A stretch of 27,746 nucleotides of DNA from DATLGB01 sp038232275. GTDB lineage: Bacteria; Actinomycetota; Thermoleophilia; Solirubrobacterales; Solirubrobacteraceae. A model generated the notes under the pieces. That model was not told where the DNA came from. It saw only the letters and a program-made list of their open reading frames with translations, and searched no databases. Position numbers and translations under genes: made by a program. Shown here in pieces: positions 15,764 through 23,665 of the stretch (its first letter is position 1; each line of letters begins with the position of its first letter). The DNA lies in the NCBI GenBank assembly GCA_038232275.1, contig JBBSIC010000042.1, positions 1 to 27,746 on the forward strand, written 5' to 3'.

Positions 15764-18219
15764 CCCGCCTCCTCCTCGGTGTCGTCGGAGACGTCGACGC
15801 GGGCCGCGCGGCTCGCCGTCGTCCAGGTGCGGACCGCGTCGCCGGCGAACAGCAGCCCGAGGAACGCGGCCGCGACCCAGTAGCCCGTGGGCAGCGCGCC
15901 CGCCACGAGCAGGACCACGGCGAGCGCGATGCGCCCGTCCCAGCCCAGCCCGAGCGCCGAGACGAGCGGTGGCGGCTGCGTCCCGTGGTGGCGCAGCCGG
16001 TAGACGAGGTCGTACTCGCGAAAGCACACCGCGCACAGCAGCGCGAAGGCGGCGGGAACCGCCGGGGCCCCGTCCAGGGTCGCCAGCCACGTGATGGTCG
16101 CGAACTCGACTGCGCGCAGGGCGGGCGGGACCAGCCAGCGCAGCCGGTCGGTGTGCGGGCGGTGCGCTGACGCCCCGCCCATCAGCACCAGCCAGGCGAC
16201 GACCAGGACGGCGCCGACGTGCGATGTCCGGTCGCCGTTGACGACCAGGTTGACGAGCAGCGGCACCGCGCCGGCGCCGATCAGCGCGGCCGGCACGCTC
16301 GGGAGCGGGATCCGCAGCAGCTTGGCGAGGGGGCCGTCGTCGCGGTAGAGCTCGATGCGCCCGGGTCCGGAGCCCGGTGGCAGGACCGGGGCCTGGGTGC
16401 GCAGCGCGCGCATGAGCCGCCCGCCGAGGATGTAGGCGATGGCGAAGCCGCCCCAGCTCAGCAGCACGACGAACGTCACGCGCGGGGTGAACAGCGCCGC
16501 CGACAGCGAGATCACGGCGAAGCGCTCCCCGATCGGGAACTGGATCATCTTCTTGACCCAGACGACGCGCGGGCGGCGGCCCACCCGGCGCCACCAGCGC
16601 ACAGCGCGGCGCTGCGCCCTCTCCCGGACCGGCGCGGGTCGCCCCTCGCGCGCGGGCGGCGCCGCGCGCAGCCACAGCGGCGTGTTGAGGCCGAAGCCGT
16701 CGCCGGGCACGTCGAGCGGGGCGTGGTCGACGCCGCCGATGATCTCGTGCTGCACCGCGGGGTAGGAGAAGTCGACGGCGTGGCGCGCGGTCTGCAGGCC
16801 GAGGCAGACGCAGGCGAGCACCCACACGTCGTCGCCCATCTGGGTGGCGCCGAGCGCCAGACCGGCGAAGACGGCGTACTCCTTGGTCCGATCGAAGATC
16901 GAGTCCAGCCAGGCCCCGAACTTCGAGAACCGGCGCGTGTAGCGGGCGAGCTGGCCGTCCACGCAGTCCAACGTGAACGCGAGCTGCAGCAGCACGGCGC
17001 CCGCGATCAGCCCCCAGCGCTCGCCCGTGGCGAAGCACGCGGCGGCCACGAAGCCCATAAGCACGGAGAAGGTCGTGACCTGGTTCGGGGTCAGGCCCCG
17101 CCGAGCGCACCAGCGCGCGATGTACTTCGAGTACGGGCTGACGAAGAACGTGGTGAAGAAGCCGTCGGACGCCTTGACGGCCGAGCGCAGCAGCTCGGCC
17201 TCCTCGTCGTGGGCGGCGATGCGCCCGCGCGCGGCTGCCACGGCCTCCGCCGACAGCGGCCGCGCCCAGAACAGCGAGCGCAGGAACGAGTTGCCGACCT
17301 GCGTGCCGTCGCGCACGAGCGCGACGAGCAACAGCGCCGGGATCTCCTCGGCGGCGGCGGCCATCCTCCGAGCCAGCTCCGCCCCGTCGGCCTCGTCGAG
17401 GTCCACGTCCGCCGGGTCCTGGTGGTTGAAGCGGTCCTCGGCGGACTCCGCGGGGTCGCCGGGTTCGAGCGCGGCGTCGGTGTCCGGGTCGGCCTCGGCT
17501 TCCGCGTCGCCCGCGAGCAGCGCGTCGCGCTCGGCGGCCTGGCGGCGGATGCGGGCGACGGCGAGCTTCCACGAGCCGGCCTTGGCGATGTCGAGCTCGT
17601 AGCACCAGGACTCCGGGGGCGCGGCGCGCAGCGGCGCGAGCGCGTCGGCCAGCTCGGCGAGCCGCGGCCGGCCCACCGGCGCGACCTTGAGGACGCCGAG
17701 GAACGTGTGGTTGGGGTCGGCGGTCGTGTGAAACGGCGAGGCGGCGCTGACGACGCGCCCCCGCCGCGTGCGCGTCCGGTAGCCGAACGGGCGGGCGATC
17801 TTGCCCGCCGTGGCGAGGATGCCCGTCGCGAGGCTGGGGTTGGCGAGCAGCCCGGCGAGCGCCTCGCGCTGGGTGACGATGTCGGCTTCGGCCAGCACCA
17901 TGCCGCCGGTCCCGCGGCGCGCGAGCGCGGCGACCAGGCGCAGGTCGCCGGCGGCGTCCTCGCTGACGTGGACGGCCGCGCCGAGCGCCTCCGCGCCGAC
18001 GGCGGGGTGGGCGCAGCGCACGACGACGTGCAGGTCGCGGACCCCGAGCGAGGCCAGCTGCGTGGCGAGCCGGGCCACGAGCGTCGTGTCCTCCCAGGCC
18101 AGCGCGGCCGCCGGGCCGCCTCCGGGGCCGCCGGGCGCGGTCGCGAACAGGACGCCGGTCAGCGCGCCCGCCGGTACGGGGGCGGGAGCGGGCAGCGGCT
18201 CGGTGACGGGGCTCGACAC
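15760..18219 (-). CDS. Large multidomain CDP-alcohol phosphotransferase with NTase-like N-terminus
   Basis: An 819-residue protein from GTG 18219. Residues ~20-230 resemble a nucleotidyltransferase domain (ALAWEDTTLVARLATQLASLGVRDL; EADIV with a candidate metal Asp113), but the Gly-rich loop and PK motif are absent, so it may not be catalytic. Residues ~236-285 are a very acidic linker. Residues ~360-600 are a CDP-alcohol phosphotransferase with the full motif Asp418-x2-Asp421-Gly422-x2-Ala425-Arg426-x8-Gly435-x3-Asp439-x3-Asp443. The C-terminal ~250 residues hold several more TM helices, comparable to what I recall as DUF5941 in Streptomyces. ATG 18453 is rejected because it overlaps the GT4 gene by over 200 nt. 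TAGCCT lies 8 nt before GTG 18219. Confidence 0.85.
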   Translation of the reverse strand: MSSPVTEPLPAPAPVPAGALTGVLFATAPGGPGGGPAAALAWEDTTLVARLATQLASLGVRDLHVVVRCAHPAVGAEALGAAVHVSEDAAGDLRLVAALARRGTGGMVLAEADIVTQREALAGLLANPSLATGILATAGKIARPFGYRTRTRRGRVVSAASPFHTTADPNHTFLGVLKVAPVGRPRLAELADALAPLRAAPPESWCYELDIAKAGSWKLAVARIRRQAAERDALLAGDAEAEADPDTDAALEPGDPAESAEDRFNHQDPADVDLDEADGAELARRMAAAAEEIPALLLVALVRDGTQVGNSFLRSLFWARPLSAEAVAAARGRIAAHDEEAELLRSAVKASDGFFTTFFVSPYSKYIARWCARRGLTPNQVTTFSVLMGFVAAACFATGERWGLIAGAVLLQLAFTLDCVDGQLARYTRRFSKFGAWLDSIFDRTKEYAVFAGLALGATQMGDDVWVLACVCLGLQTARHAVDFSYPAVQHEIIGGVDHAPLDVPGDGFGLNTPLWLRAAPPAREGRPAPVRERAQRRAVRWWRRVGRRPRVVWVKKMIQFPIGERFAVISLSAALFTPRVTFVVLLSWGGFAIAYILGGRLMRALRTQAPVLPPGSGPGRIELYRDDGPLAKLLRIPLPSVPAALIGAGAVPLLVNLVVNGDRTSHVGAVLVVAWLVLMGGASAHRPHTDRLRWLVPPALRAVEFATITWLATLDGAPAVPAAFALLCAVCFREYDLVYRLRHHGTQPPPLVSALGLGWDGRIALAVVLLVAGALPTGYWVAAAFLGLLFAGDAVRTWTTASRAARVDVSDDTEEEAG

Positions 18220-18227
18220 GGCGGGAG

Positions 18228-18233
18228 AGGCTA
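18228..18233 (-). promoter_or_regulatory. -10-like TAGCCT element overlapping GT4 stop codon
   Basis: On the minus strand the TAG stop of the GT4 gene forms the first half of TAGCCT (18233 to 18228), 8 nt from GTG 18219. It could be an internal promoter for a leaderless transcript of the phosphotransferase and downstream genes. No Shine-Dalgarno sequence is evident in the 11-nt gap. Confidence 0.4.
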
Positions 18234-20006
18234 TAGATGGGCCAGCCGGGCCAGCAGCGCCTCCCAGCGCTCCGCGACCGGACCAACGTCGAAGCGGCGT
18301 GCCTTCTCGACGGCCGCCGCACCGTATCGCCGCCGGCGGTCGGGGTCCTCCACCAGCTCGAGCAGCGCGGCGCCGAGACCCGCGACGTCCCCGTTTTCGA
18401 CCAGGAGCCCGTCGACGCCGGGGGAGATGATCTCGCTGGGCCCCCGCGGGCAATCGAAGCTGACGACCGGCACGCCCTTGCTCATCGCCTCCACGAGCAC
18501 CATCCCGAAGCCCTCGAAGCGCGAGGGGAGCACGAACAGCGACGCCTGCGAGAGCGCCTCGCCCAGCCGCTGGGCCTGGCCCATCAAAAAGACGTTGTCG
18601 TGCAGCCCGTGCTCGACGATCAGCCGGCGCAGGCGCGCGCGCGCGGGACCCGCGCCGTAGATGCGCAGCTGCCAGTCGGGGTGGGCCTCCGCGACCAAGG
18701 CGAACGCCGGCACCAGGCGGTCAAAGCCCTTCTGTGCGTTCAGCCGCCCGGCCGCCGCGACCACCTTGGCGTCCAGCGCCGTGCGGCCGCCCCCCAGGCG
18801 CGGGACGGCGTTGGGGATGCGCTCGACGACCGGCGCCACGCCCTCGTAGTCGCGCCGGTCGTCCTGCGTGAGCACGGCGAGCGCGTCGAGGCCGCCGTAG
18901 CCGCGCCGGATGTCGCGCGCCAGCGCGGGGCGGTGGGCGTGGAAGTTGAGGTGCTCCTGCCCGATGACCGTCAGGCCGGGGCCGGCGACGCGGGCGGCGA
19001 GGAGGTTGAAGGCCGGGCGCGTCGTGATCAGCGTCCCGCGCATCGAGCGCAGGCGGCGCAGCAGGGCCAGGTCCGTGCGTAGCCGGCTCCACGGGTAGGC
19101 GTAGTCGTCGGGGTGGATCAGCAGGCTCGGCAGGCCGCGGCGGCGCCCGCCGCGCTCGTCGACGACGTCGCTGACGGCGACGCCGGCCGGGAACGCGAAG
19201 AAGGGCTCGTCGCGGCGGCGCACGAGGCTGACCAGCTCGACCTCGTGGTGGGCGGCCAGGCCCTCCACGAGGTTGAGCGTCGTGCGGATGGTGCCGCCCA
19301 TGCCGTAGGCGTGCAGGAGCAGGACGTGGACGCGCTCCGGGCCCGCCGGCGCCGGGCGCGGCCGCACGTAGCGCAGCGCGAGCCGGTGCACGGCGACGGC
19401 GAGCGGGCCGAGCCGCCGCCGCCGGCGGGACTCCGAGGGCTCGTCGCCGTCGGGCCGCTCGGCCTGCGGCCGCGGGTCGCCGACGCGCACCGAGAGGTTG
19501 TTCTCCCGCGTGAAGTACGGTTGCGCGCGGCCATGGGCCGGCAGGACGACCGCCGCGCGCTTGTCCGGCACGCCGTCGAGGTGGCGGCCCGCGCGGCGGG
19601 CGCCGACGCGCAGGTCCCACACGCCGTCCGCGAGCCCGGACAGATCGAGGCGGCCGTTTGCGTGCGGATCCAGCACCTCCGCGCCGTCGGACCGGCGCCG
19701 CGCCGTGACCGGCCCGTCCGGCTCGGCGGTCAGCAGCAGGTCGGAGCCGTCGAGGGCGATCCGGCGCACCTCCGCGTGCGGCGGGAGCGGGCGCGACTCG
19801 ACCGCCAGCCGCCCCGCCGCGCTGCGGTACGGGCGCAGGCGGACGAGGCCGTCACCACGCGGGACGATCACGGGGCCGGGCAGCGTGACGCCCTCGTCCA
19901 CGACGACGCCGAGCTCGCCGTCGGCCGTCGCCAGCGGGACCTCGAACGCCGCTTCGCCGCCGTCGAGCACACGCAACCAGCGCCCGTCGAGGATCTCGAC
20001 ACGCAC
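18231..20006 (-). CDS. Family 4 glycosyltransferase (GT-B) with N-terminal beta-rich region, TarM-like layout
   Basis: This is a 591-residue protein from GTG 20006. Residues ~1-200 are predicted beta-rich and unfamiliar. Residues ~225-590 are a GT-B enzyme: LLLHAYGMGGTIRTTLNLVEGL near the start, then the donor-binding half with AAGRLNAQKGFDRLVPAF, IYGAGPARARLRRLI and LPSRFEGFGMVLVEAMSKGVPVVSFDCPRGPSEII, whose E-x7-E pattern is the retaining GT4 signature. An extra N-terminal beta domain before a GT4 is also seen in the poly(ribitol-phosphate) glycosyltransferase TarM; this is an analogy of layout. ATG 20033 would overlap the divergent ATG at 20032; GTG 20006 lies 6 nt from TACGCT and is preferred. 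First gene of the eight-gene run. Confidence 0.87.
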   Translation of the reverse strand: MRVEILDGRWLRVLDGGEAAFEVPLATADGELGVVVDEGVTLPGPVIVPRGDGLVRLRPYRSAAGRLAVESRPLPPHAEVRRIALDGSDLLLTAEPDGPVTARRRSDGAEVLDPHANGRLDLSGLADGVWDLRVGARRAGRHLDGVPDKRAAVVLPAHGRAQPYFTRENNLSVRVGDPRPQAERPDGDEPSESRRRRRLGPLAVAVHRLALRYVRPRPAPAGPERVHVLLLHAYGMGGTIRTTLNLVEGLAAHHEVELVSLVRRRDEPFFAFPAGVAVSDVVDERGGRRRGLPSLLIHPDDYAYPWSRLRTDLALLRRLRSMRGTLITTRPAFNLLAARVAGPGLTVIGQEHLNFHAHRPALARDIRRGYGGLDALAVLTQDDRRDYEGVAPVVERIPNAVPRLGGGRTALDAKVVAAAGRLNAQKGFDRLVPAFALVAEAHPDWQLRIYGAGPARARLRRLIVEHGLHDNVFLMGQAQRLGEALSQASLFVLPSRFEGFGMVLVEAMSKGVPVVSFDCPRGPSEIISPGVDGLLVENGDVAGLGAALLELVEDPDRRRRYGAAAVEKARRFDVGPVAERWEALLARLAHL

Positions 20007-20011
20007 AGCGA

Positions 20012-20018
20012 TAGCGTA
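20012..20018. promoter_or_regulatory. Overlapping divergent -10-like boxes
   Basis: TAGCGT (20012-20017, plus) lies 14 nt before ATG 20032; TACGCT (20018 to 20013, minus) lies 6 nt before GTG 20006. Both are within the near-palindrome GATA-GCG-TATC at 20010-20020. The two hexamers share five base pairs, as in symmetric bidirectional promoters. Confidence 0.5.
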
Positions 20019-20031
20019 TCCGCGCCCAGTC

Positions 20032-20814
20032 ATGTTCTACCTCGACTTCCTCGCCGAGCTGCACCGCACGCTCAACCCGCCGACCTACCTGGAGATCGGC
20101 GTGCGCCACGGCGACAGCCTCGCGCTGGCCGAGCGCGCCGCGATCGGCGTCGACCCCAAGCCGCGCGTGAAGGTCGACCTCGGCGAGGGCACGCGCATCT
20201 ACCGGCAGACCAGCGACGACTTCTTCGCGCGCGACCGGCCCCTGCGCCACTTCGACCGCCGCGCCGTGACGCTGTCGTTCATCGACGGCCTGCACCTTGC
20301 TGAAAGCGCGCTGCGCGACTTCGCACACGTCGAGCGCCTGTCGCGCTGGTTCAGCGTCGTGGTCTTCGACGACATCTTCCCGCGGGAGGCCGAGTGGGCC
20401 GCCCGCGACCGCGAGACGCGCGCCTGGACCGGCGACGTCTACAAGGTCATGGGGGTGCTGCAAGAGCACCGCCCGGACCTGCCGATGCTCAAGGTCGACA
20501 CCGAGCCGACCGGTCTGCTGCTCGTGTTCGGCCTCGACCGCGACAGCACGGTCCTGAGCGACCGCTACGCCGAGATCGCGGCCGAGATCGTGCAGCCGGA
20601 CCCCCAGGACGTCCCGGCCGCCGTGCTCGAGCGCCACGGCGCCGTCGACCCGCAGACCGTGCTCGACAACGCCGTCTGGCGCGTCCTGCGCAGGGCCCGC
20701 GGCGCGTCGCTGCAGCGCGAGGAGGGCGTCAAGAACCTGCGCAAGCTGCTGCGCCGCGACTTCGGCGACCTCAGCGGCCTCCCGCGCCGCGCGCGCCTCG
20801 GCTGGCGCGTCTGA
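20032..20814 (+). CDS. Class I SAM-dependent methyltransferase-like protein (Methyltransf_24 type)
   Basis: The 260-residue protein starts MFYLDFLAELHR and has motif I TYLEIGVRHGDSL (residues ~19-31), then GVDPKPRV for the SAM ribose, and the metal-linked LSFIDGLHLAESALRDF (~82-98) with WFSVVVFDDI. These match the class I methyltransferase subgroup found in polysaccharide and antibiotic loci. A basic, possibly helical tail of ~50 residues (VKNLRKLLRRDF) follows the core. It sits divergent from the GT4 gene with a shared promoter region, suggesting joint control with the glycopolymer cluster. The 3' end overlaps the GT2 gene by 44 nt. Confidence 0.82.
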   Translation: MFYLDFLAELHRTLNPPTYLEIGVRHGDSLALAERAAIGVDPKPRVKVDLGEGTRIYRQTSDDFFARDRPLRHFDRRAVTLSFIDGLHLAESALRDFAHVERLSRWFSVVVFDDIFPREAEWAARDRETRAWTGDVYKVMGVLQEHRPDLPMLKVDTEPTGLLLVFGLDRDSTVLSDRYAEIAAEIVQPDPQDVPAAVLERHGAVDPQTVLDNAVWRVLRRARGASLQREEGVKNLRKLLRRDFGDLSGLPRRARLGWRV

Positions 20815-22354
20815 TCGCGCGCGCCAGGCCCGGCGCCCGGCCCGACAGATGACGGCGCGCCCACGACGGGCGCTCCAGGGCGCCGTCCGCGCCCACCTTG
20901 AAGGTCAGCGGCGCGCGGCGGGTCTCGGTGCCGCCCGGCAGGACCCGCTTGACCGTCATCGCCGTGCCATGAAAGCCGCCGACGCGCACCGGCACGACGA
21001 GCTGCCACTCGGCGCTCGCCAGCGGCCGGCCGGCGGCGGCGGTCGCCGGCTCCAGGCGCGCGGTGGCGACGACGACGGGCGTGATCAGGCCCGCGTCGCC
21101 CTCGTCGAGGCGCACCCGGGCCTCGACGGGGAGCAGGTGCTCGGTCTCGTCGGACACGGAGCGCACGAGCGCCTGCACGTGGCCGCGCGGGACCGACGCG
21201 GTCGCGTCGAGGTCCGCGCCCGCGAGCCGCTCGCGCAGCGCCTTCGGCGGCTCCCACAGCAGGCGCTCGGAGTCGCGGCGGTACACGAGCCGCGCGCCCT
21301 CGCCGCGCAGGCGCCCCTCGAGGCCCACCTCGATCGCGCCGGGCCCGCCGCGCAGCTCCGTGACCCGGACGCGCGCCCGCAGGCCCGCTTCGAACGCCGC
21401 GAGCGCGTAGATGCCCTCGAGATCGCCGGCGCGCAGCAGGTGCGAGCGCATCCGCAGGCCGAAGGGCAGGAAGCGGTCGACCGCGGGGGCGAAGCGCTCG
21501 AGCGTGACCCGGCGGACCGCGTCGTAGATCTCGCGGTTGTAGTCGCGGTCGCGGCGCAGGAAGACCGCGCCGTCCATGCGGCCCAGCACCTTGGCGCGGT
21601 ACCAGTGCGCCAGCAGGCGGTCGCGATCGCGGCCGGGCGCCGTGTTGGCCGCGACGATGTCGAGCACCTCGCGCAGGTTGGCGTAGTAGCCGGCCGGGTC
21701 CATCCGGTTCCAGGAGGCGTTGGTCTCCTTGCCGCGCAGGACCCAGTGGTAGCAGCCGTAGTCGGCCAGGATCGAGATCCGGTCGCCGGCCGCGAAGTAC
21801 GCCTGCATCACGAAGACGTGGTCCTCCAGGCGGCGGCGGCCCTCCGGGAAGCGGATGCCGTGCTCGGCCAAAAAGGCGCGGCGGAAGAGCTTGTGCGGGG
21901 AGAGCAGCCGGACGAGCGGCTCCCAGGCCAGCGAGACGCGGCTGCGGTTGACCTCGAAGAGCTCGCGGGCGACGAACTTGCCGTGTCCGACGACCTTGCC
22001 CATGACGACGTCGGCGCCGTCGGCGACCGCCCGGTCGTACAGGCGCTCGAGCGCCTCCGGCCCCAGCCAGTCGTCGTTGTCGACGTAGTAGACGAACTCG
22101 CCGCGCGCCATGTCGGTCCCGACGTTGCGCGGCCGCCCCGGCCAGCCCGAGTTGGGGATGTGGCGCACCCGCAGCACCGCGTGCTCGGCGGCGAGGGCGT
22201 CGAGCCGCTCGCCGGTGCCGTCGGTGGACCCGTCGTCGACGAAGATCGCCTCGTAGGCGTCGGGGGGCAGGGACTGTCCGAGCAGCGAGCGGACGAGGTC
22301 GTCCAGGTCCGGCCCCGGGTTGTAGACCGGGACCACGACGCTGACCTTGATCAC
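20771..22354 (-). CDS. Family 2 glycosyltransferase with C-terminal beta-rich region, TarS-like layout
   Basis: The 527-residue protein has a complete inverting GT2 domain: VSVVVPVYNPGPDLDDLV, Asp40-Asp41 in VDDGSTDGT, the DXD VDNDDW (91-96), GWPGRPRNVGTDMARG (70-85) and RRRLEDHVFV with the probable base Asp178. About 200 C-terminal residues are beta-rich and separate. The arrangement and the N-terminal motifs resemble TarS-type poly(ribitol-phosphate) GlcNAc transferases, which glycosylate wall teichoic acid. The gene starts at GTG 22354 and overlaps the stop of the upstream CNNM/CorC-like gene (GTGA), so the two are co-translated. Sugar and acceptor are unproven. Confidence 0.88.
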   Translation of the reverse strand: MIKVSVVVPVYNPGPDLDDLVRSLLGQSLPPDAYEAIFVDDGSTDGTGERLDALAAEHAVLRVRHIPNSGWPGRPRNVGTDMARGEFVYYVDNDDWLGPEALERLYDRAVADGADVVMGKVVGHGKFVARELFEVNRSRVSLAWEPLVRLLSPHKLFRRAFLAEHGIRFPEGRRRLEDHVFVMQAYFAAGDRISILADYGCYHWVLRGKETNASWNRMDPAGYYANLREVLDIVAANTAPGRDRDRLLAHWYRAKVLGRMDGAVFLRRDRDYNREIYDAVRRVTLERFAPAVDRFLPFGLRMRSHLLRAGDLEGIYALAAFEAGLRARVRVTELRGGPGAIEVGLEGRLRGEGARLVYRRDSERLLWEPPKALRERLAGADLDATASVPRGHVQALVRSVSDETEHLLPVEARVRLDEGDAGLITPVVVATARLEPATAAAGRPLASAEWQLVVPVRVGGFHGTAMTVKRVLPGGTETRRAPLTFKVGADGALERPSWARRHLSGRAPGLARAIRRASRGARGAGGR

Positions 22355-23640
22355 CGCGGCGCCGGCCCCGGCCGTGAGATGCGGACGGACTCGACGCGGT
22401 TCTCGCTCACCGTGTCCACCGCGACGCGGTGCTCGCCCGCGTCGACGACGTCGCCCCGCCGCGGCAGGCGCCCGAGGCGGTCGAACACCCAGCCGCCGAC
22501 CGACACGACGCCCTCCGACGGCGGCAGGTGGACGTCGTGGTCGTCGGCGAGGTCGTCCAGCGGGACGTCGCCGCGCGCGTAGAGCGCCCCGTCGGACAGC
22601 CGCCGCACGGGGGCGACGGCCGGGTCGGTCTCGTCGGTGATCTCACCGACCACCTCTTCGACGATGTCCTCGACGGTGACGATGCCGGCCGTGCGCCCGT
22701 ACTCGTCGACGACGACGGCCATCGACGCGCGCACGCGCTGCAGGTCGGCCAGCAAATCGTCCAGGCGCCGCGTCTCGGGCACCACGGGCGCCGGGCGGGC
22801 GAGGTCGCGCGGGGCGACGTCGTCTCCGCGCCGGATCGCGCGGATCAGGTCGTTGACGTGCGCCGACCCGACCGGCGAGCCGTCGGCGTCGCGCACCAGC
22901 AGGCGCGTGTGGCCGGTCTCCAGGCAGCGGTCGAGGGCGACCTCGAGCGGCTCGTCGACGCGCACGTCGACCACGGCCGGCATCGGCGTCATGACACGCT
23001 GCGCCTCGAGCTCGGAGAGCCGGAAGACGCCCGAGAGCATCTCCGCCTCGTCGCGCTCGAGCCAGCCTCCGGCCAGCGACTCGGCGATCAGCTGCTTGAC
23101 GTCCTCCGGGGTCGCCCCGGCCTCGGCGATGCCCTGCGTGACGCCGAGGGTGCGCAGCAGCGCGTTGGAGGCCGCGTCGAGGGCGCCGATCGCGGGGCCG
23201 AACAGCTTCGCGAAGCCGGCGAGCGGGAGCGCGACGCGGCGGGCGACCTCCTCGGCGTTGGCGATCGCGAACATCTTCGGCACCTGCTCGCCGACGGTGA
23301 TGTGCGCCGCGGTGGAGATCGCGTAGGCGAAGAACAGGGCGATCGCGACCGCCAGGCCGTGCGAGACGGCGCCGCCCAGCAGCGGCTGCGCGAGCGCGGC
23401 GATGGCGGGCTCGCCGAGGAAGCCGATGCCCAGCGAGGCGAGCGTGATGCCGAACTGGCAGGCCGCCAGGTAGTGCGAGATCTCCTCGAGGTGCTTCGCG
23501 GCGACGCGGGCGCCGCGGTGGTCGGCGGCCAGCCGCTCGAGCCGGCCCCGGTTGGCGCGCACGTAGGCGAACTCGGCCGCCACGAAGAAGCCGTTGACCA
23601 GCACGAGCAGCGCCATGCCGGCCAGCAGGAGGGCGGTCAT
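22351..23640 (-). CDS. CNNM/CorC (HlyC-type) CBS-domain membrane protein
   Basis: The 429-residue protein has a DUF21/CNNM transmembrane domain (1-190: LLLVLVNGFFVAAEFAYVRANR, ISHYLAACQFGITLASLGIGFLGEP, AHITVGEQVPKMFAI), two CBS domains (~205-330; RVMTPMPAVVDV to VVVDEYGRTAGIVTVEDIVEEVVGEI) and a C-terminal CorC_HlyC domain (~345-429). Family members export or regulate Mg2+ or other divalent cations in the inner membrane; haemolysin activity is a historical name only. ATG 23640 has TACGAT 8 nt upstream and no Shine-Dalgarno sequence, suggesting a leaderless mRNA. It is the first gene of a two-gene operon with the GT2 gene. Confidence 0.93.
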   Translation of the reverse strand: MTALLLAGMALLVLVNGFFVAAEFAYVRANRGRLERLAADHRGARVAAKHLEEISHYLAACQFGITLASLGIGFLGEPAIAALAQPLLGGAVSHGLAVAIALFFAYAISTAAHITVGEQVPKMFAIANAEEVARRVALPLAGFAKLFGPAIGALDAASNALLRTLGVTQGIAEAGATPEDVKQLIAESLAGGWLERDEAEMLSGVFRLSELEAQRVMTPMPAVVDVRVDEPLEVALDRCLETGHTRLLVRDADGSPVGSAHVNDLIRAIRRGDDVAPRDLARPAPVVPETRRLDDLLADLQRVRASMAVVVDEYGRTAGIVTVEDIVEEVVGEITDETDPAVAPVRRLSDGALYARGDVPLDDLADDHDVHLPPSEGVVSVGGWVFDRLGRLPRRGDVVDAGEHRVAVDTVSENRVESVRISRPGPAPR

Positions 23641-23648
23641 CTTCACCG

Positions 23649-23658
23649 ATCGTAGTCT
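23649..23658. promoter_or_regulatory. Overlapping divergent -10-like boxes
   Basis: TAGTCT (23653-23658, plus) lies 7 nt before GTG 23666, and TACGAT (23654 to 23649, minus) lies 8 nt before ATG 23640. They share two base pairs and both would give leaderless transcripts, the same design as at 20012-20018. The whole intergenic gap is 25 nt. Confidence 0.5.
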
Positions 23659-23665
23659 GCGACCC

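Noticed and set aside
15029..18322. A 1097-codon minus-strand frame reading from the large gene into the nucleotidyltransferase gene
   Set aside because: Only its last 244 codons are meaningful (the nucleotidyltransferase); the upstream part is out of frame with the phosphotransferase. The ATG at 15763 is the true start.
16219..18660. An 813-codon open frame on the plus strand
   Set aside because: It is the mirror of the large phosphotransferase gene and has no recognisable motif; the opposite strand has the full CDP-alcohol signature.
20849..22582. A 577-codon open frame on the plus strand
   Set aside because: It runs antisense through the TarS-like GT2 gene and lacks any motif or credible composition.
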